From Streptomyces sp. NRRL F-5126 (GTDB lineage: Bacteria > Actinomycetota > Actinomycetes > Streptomycetales > Streptomycetaceae), in the NCBI RefSeq assembly GCF_000721265.1, contig NZ_JOFZ01000010.1:186001-250000 (forward strand): a DNA stretch of 64,000 nt, written 5' to 3'. The stretch's first letter is position 1; every line of letters begins with the position of its first letter. Shown here one piece after another: positions 56,497 to 64,000 of the stretch. Under the pieces are notes generated by a model. The model worked only from the letters and a program-made list of their open reading frames with translations, made no database searches and was not told where the DNA came from. A program made the position numbers and the translations under genes.

Positions 56497-56775
56497 TCAG
56501 CGCTGCGTGGTCTCCGACGGCTCGGTGACCGGGCGGGCGGTGGTGGCGTCGCCGGGGGCGGCCTTGATGGTCCGCTGGACGTCCTGGCCGTCGTTCGGCG
56601 GGTCGGCGGGGGCGGTCTTGCCCTGGTCGGACTTCATCGCCTTGGCCTCGCTCTTGAGGATGCGGGCCGACTTGCCGAGGGAGCGCGCCATGTCCGGGAG
56701 CTTCTTCGCACCGAACAGCAGGACGATCACGACGAGGATGAGAATGATCTCGGGGGCGCCGAGCCTTCCGAACAT
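56497..56775 (-). CDS. tatA: Twin-arginine translocase subunit TatA
   Basis: 92 residues. N-terminal membrane helix MFGRLGAPEIILILVVIVLL, FGAKKLPDMARSLGKS (FG hinge and amphipathic helix), then a charged tail. Upstream of tatC, 69 nt away. Confidence 0.97.
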   Translation of the reverse strand: MFGRLGAPEIILILVVIVLLFGAKKLPDMARSLGKSARILKSEAKAMKSDQGKTAPADPPNDGQDVQRTIKAAPGDATTARPVTEPSETTQR

Positions 56776-56998
56776 AACTGGTTACCTTCTCACCGAGGCG
56801 GCATGGGGGCCTGCGTCACACCGCACGGACGGGTGCCCGACCGGTGTCCTACGCAGGGATCGTAACGCCCAGGGGTGAATCCCAGGCAATCCCTGTGCGG
56901 ATTTCCACGCGCGGCCCACGCCTCGCTCGCTGGGCCACGAAGGCCAGCGTACCTGCCGAACCTGCGTTGCAGGAGGGGGCGTAGCCGACATACCCCGT

Positions 56999-57196
56999 CT
57001 ACCGCAGCGCCTCCCCCGACGCGGCGAGCCGGCCCGCGGCGCGCTCCAGGTCCTCGGCGGCCCGGGTGACGCGCTCACTCGTGCGGGCCACCTGGTGGCC
57101 GAGGCGCCGCACTTCGAGGAAGACGCGGACGGCGAGGACGCCGAGTACGGCGATCCCGCAGAACCCGAGGGCGACGGCGAGCATGGGCCAGAGCAT
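56999..57196 (-). CDS. Small membrane-anchored protein
   Basis: 65 residues: a strong N-terminal membrane segment (LAVALGFCGIAVLGVLAVRVF) and an amphipathic helical tail (RRLGHQVARTSERVTRAAEDLERAA). Often found between paf and tat genes in streptomycetes. Function unknown. Confidence 0.75.
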   Translation of the reverse strand: MLWPMLAVALGFCGIAVLGVLAVRVFLEVRRLGHQVARTSERVTRAAEDLERAAGRLAASGEALR

Positions 57197-57218
57197 GGGC
57201 AGAGCCTAGTGGATCGGC

Positions 57219-57539
57219 TCAGCCCCGCCCGCCAGGGCCGTCGGCGGTGTGCAGGCGCAGTGTCCTGACGCCGCCCTGGGTCAGCAGCTCCACGATCCGC
57301 CGGCCCGCCGGCTTGCGTATGGACGCGTCGCACCGCGGGCAGCTGAACGAGTAGGTCGTGGTGCGCCTGCTGGCGCCGATCGCCAGCAGGAACGCGTCCC
57401 CCGGCAGTTCGAAGCCGGCGCGGCACTCGGGGCAGGCGACCTTGAAGCGTATGGGGGCGACGGCCGTGAGCCCGTACTCCGGCTCCGAAGCGCCGTCCGG
57501 GGGTGCGGGCAGGTCGGAGGCTCCGGGCGTGGGGGGCAT
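57219..57539 (-). CDS. Small zinc-ribbon protein
   Basis: 106 residues. Two CxxC pairs: VACPECRAG and FSCPRCDAS, about 35 residues apart, likely one zinc ribbon; disordered N-terminus. ATG 57539 follows GAGGAGA; a longer frame would overlap pafC. No family recognised. The next gene upstream, pafC, is 13 nt away, so they share an operon. Confidence 0.75.
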   Translation of the reverse strand: MPPTPGASDLPAPPDGASEPEYGLTAVAPIRFKVACPECRAGFELPGDAFLLAIGASRRTTTYSFSCPRCDASIRKPAGRRIVELLTQGGVRTLRLHTADGPGGRG

Positions 57540-57552
57540 GGTCCAGGTCTCC

Positions 57553-58596
57553 TCAGGCTCGGCCGGCGGCGCCGGGTTCCGCGGACGCCTCGTGGGCGGC
57601 GGGCGTGTCAATGGCAGCGGGGGCTTCGTATGCGGCGGCTGCGTCGTAGGCGGCGAGCGCGTCGCGGGCCGCCTGCCGCGCGCTGTCCGCGAGGTCGGGC
57701 GGGGAGACGATGCGCCCCTCGCCGCCGAGCCGCAGCGCGAGGCGGCGCAGCGACGCGGGCGCGGGGGTGCGCAGCGTGATGCGCAGGCCGCCGTCGGGGA
57801 GTTCCTCCGCGCTGTCGTGGGGGTAGTACTCGGCGACCCAGCGGCCGCCAGGACCCACCTCGACCACCACCTCGGGGTCGTCGGCCGACGGCTGGACGAG
57901 ACCCTCCGACAGGTCGCGCGGCTCGATCTCAGGTGGCGCCGACACCGCGTCGAGCAGCTTGATCTCGGCGACCCTGTCGAGCCGGAAGGTGCGGCGCGCC
58001 TCGGAGAGGCGGCACCACGCCTCCATGTAGGTGTGGCCGACGGCGAACAGCCGGATCGGGTCGACCTCGCGCTCCGTCAGCTCGTCACGGGCCGGCGAGT
58101 AGTAGCGGAGCCACAGCCTGCGGCGTTCCGAGATGGCCCGGTCGACGTCGGCGAAGACGCCGCCCTCTGACTCGAACGTCACCGAGAGGCGTGAGCTCGC
58201 GCCCGCCGCCTCGCCCGCCGCGGCCTCCAGCTTGGCGGTGGCGCGCAGCAGCGCCTGCTTGTCGCCGTCGCGCAGCCCCGGCAGGGTCGCGACGGCCCGT
58301 GCGGCGACGAGCAGCGCGGTGGCCTCGTCGGCGGCGAGGCGCAGCGGCTCGGCGACGTCGTCCGCGTTGTGCCACCAGATGCGGTCGCCGTCGGTGTCGA
58401 TGTCGAGGAGGTCGCCGCCGCGGAAGCTGGTGCCGCACATGGGCAGGACATCCAGGTCGGAGATGAGCTCGTCCTCGCTGATGCCGAAGGCCCTGGCGAC
58501 GTCGGAGACCCGGGCACCGGGCCGCTCGCGCAGGTAGGTGACGAGCGACAGCATCCTCCTGGTCCTGTCGATGGCGTTCGCGTTGGTGGTGGCCAT
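57553..58596 (-). CDS. pafC: WYL regulator PafC
   Basis: 347 residues. N-terminal HTH (RPGARVSDVARAFGISEDELI) and WYL domain: RRLWLRYYSPARDE, VDPIRLFAVGHTYMEAWCR, RTFRLDRVAEI. With PafB forms the transcription activator for DNA-damage genes in mycobacteria; both subunits are needed. Starts 14 nt after pafB. Confidence 0.93.
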   Translation of the reverse strand: MATTNANAIDRTRRMLSLVTYLRERPGARVSDVARAFGISEDELISDLDVLPMCGTSFRGGDLLDIDTDGDRIWWHNADDVAEPLRLAADEATALLVAARAVATLPGLRDGDKQALLRATAKLEAAAGEAAGASSRLSVTFESEGGVFADVDRAISERRRLWLRYYSPARDELTEREVDPIRLFAVGHTYMEAWCRLSEARRTFRLDRVAEIKLLDAVSAPPEIEPRDLSEGLVQPSADDPEVVVEVGPGGRWVAEYYPHDSAEELPDGGLRITLRTPAPASLRRLALRLGGEGRIVSPPDLADSARQAARDALAAYDAAAAYEAPAAIDTPAAHEASAEPGAAGRA

Positions 58597-58610
58597 GTGA
58601 ACCCGCCCCT

Positions 58611-59567
58611 TCAGCCCTTGGCCACGGCGCGCAGCCGGTCCACGACGTCGGCCCGCAGGTCCGCGGGCTCCTGCACGACCACGTCGGGGCCGAACTCGAC
58701 GAGCCACGCGTCGAGTCCGTGCCCGTACGGGATCTCCAGCTCGTCCCAGCCGTCGACGAGCGCGCGCGAGGTGAGCGCCTTGGCCCGCAGCGGGTAGCCG
58801 CAGCCGGCGCGCAGCCGGATCAGCGCCGACCTCGTCGCGGTCTCCCCCGCCCAGGTCTCCACCGTCTCGCGGACCGTCGAGGCGTCGGGCACGGGCGCGG
58901 TGAAGGAGCCGGCCCTGGAGCGGACCCTGCCGCTGATCCGGGAGAGCCGGAACACCCGCTCGGCACCGCGGTCGCGGTCGAACCCGGCCAGGTACCAGTG
59001 ACCGCGCCAGCACTCCAGCGTCCACGGCTCGACCTGGCGCTGCTCGGTGTGGGCCGCGCTGGACTTGCGGTAGTCGAAGACGACGGGGCGCCGGTCGCGG
59101 CAGGCGAGCATCAGCGGCTCGAACGCAGCCTCGTGCGCGGGGATGCGCGGTTCGAGCGCGCTGTGCTGCGCCTCGTAGGCGTCCTCCGCCTCGGGCATGC
59201 CGGCCGCGCGCAGCTTCTGCAGGGCGCCGCTCGCCGCGCCCGCGAGGCGCGCCTGCTGCCAGACGCGGGCGGCTACGCCGAGAGCGGCCGCCTCCTCGGC
59301 GTCCAGGGTGATGGCGGGCAGCCGGTTGCTGTCCCTGCGGGCGACGTAGCCGGTGTCGCCGTCGAGCCCCTCGACCGTCTCGATGACGAGGCCGAGTTCG
59401 CGCAGGTCGTCCTTGTCCCGCTCGAACATGCGGTTGAAGCCGTCGTCGGATCCGGCTTCCAGGTATGCCTCGATGGAGCCGCGCAACTCGCGCTTGCTGA
59501 GGGGGCGCCTGGCCCCTAGCAGACACAGCGCCAGGTTCATCAGCCGCTCCGCCTTGGCAATGGCCAT
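58611..59567 (-). CDS. pafB: WYL regulator PafB
   Basis: 318 residues. HTH (RPLSKRELRGSIEAYL, FNRMFERDKDDLRELGLVIE) and WYL domain (RPVVFDYRKSS, VEPWTLECWRGHWYLAGFD, RVFRLSRIS). Partner of PafC. Conserved neighbourhood: pafA, two FKBP genes, pafB, pafC, two small genes, tatA, tatC, helY. Confidence 0.95.
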   Translation of the reverse strand: MAIAKAERLMNLALCLLGARRPLSKRELRGSIEAYLEAGSDDGFNRMFERDKDDLRELGLVIETVEGLDGDTGYVARRDSNRLPAITLDAEEAAALGVAARVWQQARLAGAASGALQKLRAAGMPEAEDAYEAQHSALEPRIPAHEAAFEPLMLACRDRRPVVFDYRKSSAAHTEQRQVEPWTLECWRGHWYLAGFDRDRGAERVFRLSRISGRVRSRAGSFTAPVPDASTVRETVETWAGETATRSALIRLRAGCGYPLRAKALTSRALVDGWDELEIPYGHGLDAWLVEFGPDVVVQEPADLRADVVDRLRAVAKG

Positions 59568-59630
59568 CGACGCCCTTTCGTGTGGTCCTGTGCCGGTCGA
59601 CGGTACCGCCCCCGGGTCACCGGGGAAAAG

Positions 59631-59664
59631 CCGAGGGCCCGCGCCGACCGGCGCGGGCCCTCGG
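59631..59664 (-). terminator. Terminator after the first FKBP gene
   Basis: CCGAGGGCCCGCGCCG pairs perfectly with CGGCGCGGGCCCTCGG around AC, 14 nt after the FKBP stop and before pafB. Confidence 0.85.
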
Positions 59665-59678
59665 GTGAACGCAAATGA

Positions 59679-60050
59679 TCAGACTGCGACCAGATCGCAT
59701 ACGAAGATCAGCGTCTCGCCGGGCGCGATGCTGCTACCCGCGCCCCGGTCGCCGTAGGCGAGGTGGGCGGGAATGGTCAGCTGCCGGCGTCCGCCGACCT
59801 TCATGCCCTGCACGCCCTTGTCCCAGCCGGCGATGACCTGGCCCGCGCCGAGCTGGAACTGCAGCGGCTTGCCGCGGTTCCAGGAGGCGTCGAACTCCTC
59901 GCCGCTGGAGAACGCGACGCCGACATAGTGGACGGAGACGTAGTCGCCGGCCTTGGCCGTGGCGCCCTCCCCCTCCCAGAGGTCCTTGATCTCCAGGTCA
60001 GCGGGCGGCTCGCCGCCGGGGAAGTCGACCTCGGGCTTCTCGTTCTTCAC
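59679..60050 (-). CDS. FKBP-type peptidyl-prolyl isomerase
   Basis: 123 residues from GTG 60050 behind GAGGAG. All classic FKBP active-site residues are present: Y in VHYVGV, FDASWNRGKP, VIAGWDKGVQGM, AYGDRG, and F in LIFVCDL. Cytoplasmic, no signal. Catalyses cis-trans prolyl isomerisation. Confidence 0.95.
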   Translation of the reverse strand: MKNEKPEVDFPGGEPPADLEIKDLWEGEGATAKAGDYVSVHYVGVAFSSGEEFDASWNRGKPLQFQLGAGQVIAGWDKGVQGMKVGGRRQLTIPAHLAYGDRGAGSSIAPGETLIFVCDLVAV

Positions 60051-60138
60051 TGAAGTGCTCCTCGCACGGTGTACTCGGGACCCGGTAGTTGATGGTCCGC
60101 TGAACCTGCCAAGTCTTACAGGCCGGTGCGCTGCCGTC

Positions 60139-61152
60139 CTACTTCGCCCCGAGGATGTCCACCACGAAGACGAGGGTCGAGTTCTTCGGCAGGTCGGGGC
60201 TGGGCGACTGGCTGCCGTAGCCGAGGCTCGGCGGGATCACCAGCAGGAGGCGGCTGCCGACCTTCTGGCCCACGACGCCCTGGTCCCAGCCCTTGACGAC
60301 CGCGCCGGTGCCGATGCTGGTGGCCAGCGGGACGCCGGTGTTCCACGAGCTGTCGAACAGCTTGGCCTTGGTCTTGCCCTCGTTGGGCTTCCACGCCGCA
60401 CCGCTGTACTGGATGTAGACGGTCTGGCCCTTCTTGACCGTGGCGCCCTTGCCGGGGATCAGCACCTTGTCGACGAGGTCCTTCGGCGGGTCGGCCTTCG
60501 GCACGGAGATGGTCGCGGGCGCCGCCTTGTCGGCGTTGACCTGCGGCAGGGACTTCGGGACCGACGCCTGCGACCCGGACACCTTGTTCGGCAGGGTCTT
60601 CTTGACGTCGAGCACGAAGACGAGGGTGTCGGTGCCCTTCACGCCGAGCTGCTGGTTGCCCTGGCTGCCGAACGCCGCGGACGGCGGGGCCACCACCAGG
60701 ACGCGGCTGCCGACCTTCTGGCCCACGACGCTCTGTGAGAAGGCGGGGATGATGCTCTTCGAGCCGGCGGGCACGAGCTGCGGCGCCGCGCCCTTGTCGT
60801 ACGAGCTGCCGAGTTCCTTGCCGCCCCACACCTTCACGGTGAAGTCGGCCATCACCAGCTGGTTTTTCTTGATCGCAGGCCCGGAGCCCTGGGAGAGGGT
60901 GTGGACGACGAACTTCCCGGTCGGCTTGGACGACTTCGGGACGCTGATGTCGGCCTTCTTCCCGGCCGATCCGGTCACGGTGGGCATCGGGCTGTCGGAG
61001 GAGACCGGCTTGGGCGGTGCGGGTGCGGACGCGCTCGGGCTGGGCGCAGCCGACGACGCCGCATCGTCCTTCTTCTTGGAGTTGTCGCCGCCGCAGGCAG
61101 CGGTCAGCACCAAGGCCGGCACGATGAGCAGGGCTGCAAGACTGCGTCGCAC
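60139..61152 (-). CDS. Lipoprotein with two tandem FKBP domains
   Basis: 337 residues from GTG 61152. Lipobox LTAAC after a signal (ALLIVPALVL), Ser/Pro linker, then two FKBP domains. The second (about 225-335) keeps FDSSWN, VVKGWDQGV and LGYGSQ; the first (about 80-195) has SSYDKG, SIIPAFSQSVVGQ and AAFGSQ, i.e. the usual D, W and Y positions are altered. The first is probably non-catalytic and may aid binding. Extracytoplasmic foldase. Confidence 0.9.
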   Translation of the reverse strand: MRRSLAALLIVPALVLTAACGGDNSKKKDDAASSAAPSPSASAPAPPKPVSSDSPMPTVTGSAGKKADISVPKSSKPTGKFVVHTLSQGSGPAIKKNQLVMADFTVKVWGGKELGSSYDKGAAPQLVPAGSKSIIPAFSQSVVGQKVGSRVLVVAPPSAAFGSQGNQQLGVKGTDTLVFVLDVKKTLPNKVSGSQASVPKSLPQVNADKAAPATISVPKADPPKDLVDKVLIPGKGATVKKGQTVYIQYSGAAWKPNEGKTKAKLFDSSWNTGVPLATSIGTGAVVKGWDQGVVGQKVGSRLLLVIPPSLGYGSQSPSPDLPKNSTLVFVVDILGAK

Positions 61153-61238
61153 AGTGTGTCCTCGTGGGGGTAGGTGGTGTTGTTCCGGTGGCGGCCCACT
61201 CTACGACTCTTGCCCCACCTGTCATTCCCCCATCAGGC

Positions 61239-61274
61239 GCGTGGGCCCCGTACGCACTCGTACGGGGCCCACGC
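61239..61274 (-). terminator. Terminator of pafA
   Basis: GCGTGGGCCCCGTACG pairs perfectly with CGTACGGGGCCCACGC around CACT (16 bp), 27 nt after the pafA stop. Confidence 0.85.
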
Positions 61275-61301
61275 GGCCGGGGCGGTGACGAGCGGGCGCC
61301 G

Positions 61302-62663
61302 TCACATCCCCGCGATCAGCTTCTCCACCCGGTCGTCCACGGAGCGGAACGGGTCCTTGCACAGCACGGTGCGCTGCGCCTGGTCGTTCAGCTTCAGGTG
61401 CACCCAGTCGACGGTGAAGTCCCGCCGCTGCTCCTGCGCCCTGCGGATGAAGTCGCCGCGCAGCCGCGCCCGCGTGGTCTGCGGCGGGACCGACTTGCCC
61501 TCGAAGATCCGCAGGTCGTTGGCGACACGCGCGGCCTGGCCCTTCTTCTCCAGCAGGTAGTAGAGCCCGCGGCGGCGGTGGATGTCGTGGTAGGCGAGGT
61601 CTATCTGCGCGACCCTCGGGTGCGACATGGTCATGTTGTGCTTGGCCCGGTACCGCTCGATGAGCTTGTACTTCATGACCCAGTCGATCTCGGTGGCGAT
61701 CTTGTCGAGGTCCTCGGTCTCGATCGCGTCGAGCGTGCGGCCCCACAGCTCCAGCACGCGGTCCACCGTGCCGGTGCGGATGTCGCGGCGCTCGACGAAG
61801 TCGACGGCCTTCTCGTAGTACTCGCGCTGCACCTCGAGGGCGGACGCCTCACGCCCGCTGGCCAGGCGCACCTTGCGCCGGCCCGTGATGTCGTGGCTGA
61901 CCTCGCGGATCGCCCTGATCGGGTTCTCCAGGGTGAGGTCGCGCATCACGGTCCCGGCCTCGATCATGCGCAGGACCAGGTCGGTGGCGCCGACCTTGAG
62001 GAGCGTCGTCGTCTCCGACATGTTCGAGTCGCCGACGATCACGTGCAGCCTGCGGTAGCGCTCGGCGTCCGCGTGCGGCTCGTCGCGGGTGTTGATGATC
62101 GGCCGTGAGCGCGTCGTGGCCGAGCTGACGCCCTCCCAGATGTGCTCGGCACGCTGGCTCACGCAGTAGACGGCTCCGCGCGGGGTCTGCAGCACCTTGC
62201 CCGCCCCGCACAGCAGCTGGCGCGTGACGAGGAACGGGATGAGGATGTCCGCGAGCCGGGAGAACTCTCCGTGGCGGGCCACGAGATAGTTCTCGTGGCA
62301 GCCGTAGGAGTTTCCCGCCGAATCGGTGTTGTTCTTGAAGAGATAGACGTCGCCCGCGATTCCCTCCTCGTGCAGGCGCCGTTCCGCGTCGACGAGCAGG
62401 CCCTCCAGAATCCGCTCACCGGCTTTGTCGTGCGTGACCAACTCGGTCACGTTGTCGCATTCCGGGGTGGCGTATTCCGGATGCGAACCGACGTCGAGGT
62501 AGAGGCGGGCACCGTTGCGCAGGAACACATTGCTGCTACGGCCCCATGACACGACACGGCGGAAGAGGTAGCGCGCCACTTCGTCAGGTGACAGTCGGCG
62601 CTGTCCCCTGAACGTGCACGTGACGCCGTACTCGTTCTCCAGCCCGAAAATGCGGCGGTCCAT
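61302..62663 (-). CDS. pafA: Pup-protein ligase PafA
   Basis: 453 residues, family length. [14 protein letters not shown] with the metal-binding glutamate, [34 protein letters not shown] and SRADIL-type block, [31 protein letters not shown] (in part). Attaches prokaryotic ubiquitin-like Pup to lysines for proteasomal degradation. Pup, dop and proteasome genes are expected to the right. Confidence 0.98.
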   Translation of the reverse strand: MDRRIFGLENEYGVTCTFRGQRRLSPDEVARYLFRRVVSWGRSSNVFLRNGARLYLDVGSHPEYATPECDNVTELVTHDKAGERILEGLLVDAERRLHEEGIAGDVYLFKNNTDSAGNSYGCHENYLVARHGEFSRLADILIPFLVTRQLLCGAGKVLQTPRGAVYCVSQRAEHIWEGVSSATTRSRPIINTRDEPHADAERYRRLHVIVGDSNMSETTTLLKVGATDLVLRMIEAGTVMRDLTLENPIRAIREVSHDITGRRKVRLASGREASALEVQREYYEKAVDFVERRDIRTGTVDRVLELWGRTLDAIETEDLDKIATEIDWVMKYKLIERYRAKHNMTMSHPRVAQIDLAYHDIHRRRGLYYLLEKKGQAARVANDLRIFEGKSVPPQTTRARLRGDFIRRAQEQRRDFTVDWVHLKLNDQAQRTVLCKDPFRSVDDRVEKLIAGM

Positions 62664-62672
62664 GTCTGAACA

Positions 62673-63935
62673 TTACGCCTGATGGCCTGTGCTGAAACCG
62701 TGTTCGGGCGCGTCACTTGGATCATTTTCCGATCGGGCCGCCGCATTGCCGTCCACGTGCCTGCCTGCGAGTACCCGCGGGGTGGCGGCCAGCACGAGCA
62801 GGGCGCAGAGCCCGGCGGCCCCCGCGACCGCGAAGCCGGCGGACGTGCCGGCGTGCTGGGCCACGGGGCCCGCGACGCCCGTGCCGAGCGCCGAGCCCAC
62901 CCCGAACGTCGTCACGAGCCACGAGAAGGCCTCCGTGACGGTGCCGGCCGGCGCCTGCCGGTCCACCACGATGAACGCGCACGCGAGCGCGGGCGCCAGG
63001 AAGACTCCGGCCAGCATCGACAGCAGCGTCATGGTGACCGGTCCCGGCGTCAGCACCAGCGGCAGGTAGCACACCGCGAGCAGCACCGCGATCACCCGGA
63101 GCCTGCGCTCCGGCGCACCCGTCCAGCGCCGGGCGCCGTAGACCGCGCCGCCGACGAGGGCGCCGAGGCCGAGCGCCGCCATCAGCCATCCGTAGACGGA
63201 CTCGCGGCCCTGGTCGTCCGCGTACGCCACCCCCGCGACCGTGATCGAGCCGAGCGCGGCGCCGACGAACAGGAACGCGCCCAGCAGCGCCAGCAGCCCG
63301 GGAGAGCGCAGCGCGCCGAGCCAGTGGGCCTGCCGTTCGGCGGAGCGCCAGGCACGTGAGGGGCGCGAGACCACCACGGACAGGGCGCCCAGCACGCCCA
63401 CGGCGTTGAGCACCAGCAGCGCCGCGGCCGGGGAGCGCGCCGCGACGAGGGCGGTGACCAGCAGGGGGCCGACCGTGAACATGACCTCCTGGGCGACGGC
63501 GTCAAGCGCGTACGCGCGGTGCACACGGTCCTCGCGGCCGAGCACGCTGGGCCACAGGGCGCGCAGTCCGCCCTCCAGCGGCGGGGTGCACAGGCCGGCG
63601 ACCGCCACGGCGGCGAACGCCGCCGCGGGCGATCCTGTGCCCACCGCGACGAGCAGCGCCATGCCGAGCGCCGATACGAGGGCGGCGGGCAGCTGGACCC
63701 GGGGTTGCCCGTACAGGTCGACGGCGCGGCCGAGCAGCGGCTGGCCGACGGCGTTGGCGAGCCCGTACACGGCGGCGAGCGCCCCGGCGACGCTGTAGCT
63801 GCCGCCGTCCGCCCGCGCGAACAGCACCACGGCGATCGGCGCCGTGGCGTTGGGCAGCCGGCCCACCAGCGTGCCGCCGAGCAGCCTCGCGGCGTGCGGC
63901 GCGCGCAGCAGCTCCAGGTATCCGGTGGCTCCCAC
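62673..63935 (-). CDS. MFS transporter
   Basis: 420 residues from GTG 63935. Twelve hydrophobic segments; motif A-like GLANAVGQPLLGRAVDLYGQPR between TM2 and TM3 and the repeat at mid-protein (GALVGGAVYGARRWTG). Efflux-type (DHA1-like). Stop lies 9 nt before the pafA start codon, so it may be co-transcribed with pafA. The right end of the window (63936-64000) shows no gene. Confidence 0.9.
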   Translation of the reverse strand: MGATGYLELLRAPHAARLLGGTLVGRLPNATAPIAVVLFARADGGSYSVAGALAAVYGLANAVGQPLLGRAVDLYGQPRVQLPAALVSALGMALLVAVGTGSPAAAFAAVAVAGLCTPPLEGGLRALWPSVLGREDRVHRAYALDAVAQEVMFTVGPLLVTALVAARSPAAALLVLNAVGVLGALSVVVSRPSRAWRSAERQAHWLGALRSPGLLALLGAFLFVGAALGSITVAGVAYADDQGRESVYGWLMAALGLGALVGGAVYGARRWTGAPERRLRVIAVLLAVCYLPLVLTPGPVTMTLLSMLAGVFLAPALACAFIVVDRQAPAGTVTEAFSWLVTTFGVGSALGTGVAGPVAQHAGTSAGFAVAGAAGLCALLVLAATPRVLAGRHVDGNAAARSENDPSDAPEHGFSTGHQA

Positions 63936-64000
63936 GGCCTCGGCCCTCCCCTGGTGTGCGTCACGCGGTCGTGTGCCGCGGGCTGACGTGTTACGTATAA

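Overview
The window is chromosomal DNA of a Streptomyces or very close relative. The evidence is very high G+C with strong third-position bias, many GTG and TTG starts, TANNNT-type -10 boxes placed for leaderless mRNAs, and a gene order I recall from the S. coelicolor core (argCJBDR, then pheST, rpmI-rplT-infC, glnA4, a betaine ABC transporter, tatAC, pafBC, pafA). No rRNA, tRNA, CRISPR array, prophage or intact insertion sequence is visible. The only mobile-element trace is a badly decayed transposase beside argR.

Layout. 0-3 kb: a membrane Ser/Thr kinase with a WD40 propeller, then the transposase remnant. 2.9-7.8 kb: argC-argJ-argB-argD-argR on the minus strand, coupled by 4-base start/stop overlaps, with a candidate ARG box before argC. 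7.9-23.7 kb: a mosaic of small regulator-plus-enzyme modules (XRE/MmyB, alpha/beta hydrolase, ArsR with a quinone oxidoreductase, a TmrB-like P-loop protein, WYL, RecQ, a MocR/EamA divergent pair, a hydroxyacyl-CoA dehydrogenase, Nudix, TetR with an oxidoreductase, and an XRE-TPR regulator). 24-31.5 kb: translation genes pheS-pheT and infC-rpmI-rplT, with an rRNA methyltransferase and an orphan PAS histidine kinase. 31.9-37.8 kb: a DUF1844 protein, SseB, a mycosin-like protease operon, a D-threonine-aldolase-like enzyme and a Methyltransf_19 protein.

37.8-43 kb is a GlnA4-type module: gamma-glutamylethanolamide synthetase, aldehyde dehydrogenase, SDR, a GntR/FadR repressor (EpuRI-like) and a C26 gamma-glutamyl hydrolase. 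Two near-identical 21-bp sites before the two transcription units look like the repressor's operators. 43-48.3 kb: a cobalamin-binding-like protein, an XRE-cupin regulator and a betaine/proline ABC transporter whose permease is fused to two tandem binding domains. 48.5-51.8 kb: a 5'-3' exonuclease, a siderophore-interacting protein behind an iron box, and a photolyase. 51.8-52.5 kb is non-coding and carries a 215-bp tandem duplication. 52.5-64 kb is the actinobacterial helY-tatC-tatA-(two small genes)-pafC-pafB block, followed by two FKBP isomerases, pafA and an MFS transporter. Proteasome, pup and dop genes would be expected just beyond the right edge.

The strongest unexpected signals are regulatory. 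A divergent pair shares one CATG as both start codons. infC appears to start at ATC behind a strong SD, downstream of a second in-frame ATG with its own SD and a hairpin. The paired GlnA4-module operators and several clean dyads beside ArsR, TetR, CRP-type and DmdR/IdeR-type targets complete the set. All family assignments are from reading motifs; no database search was run.
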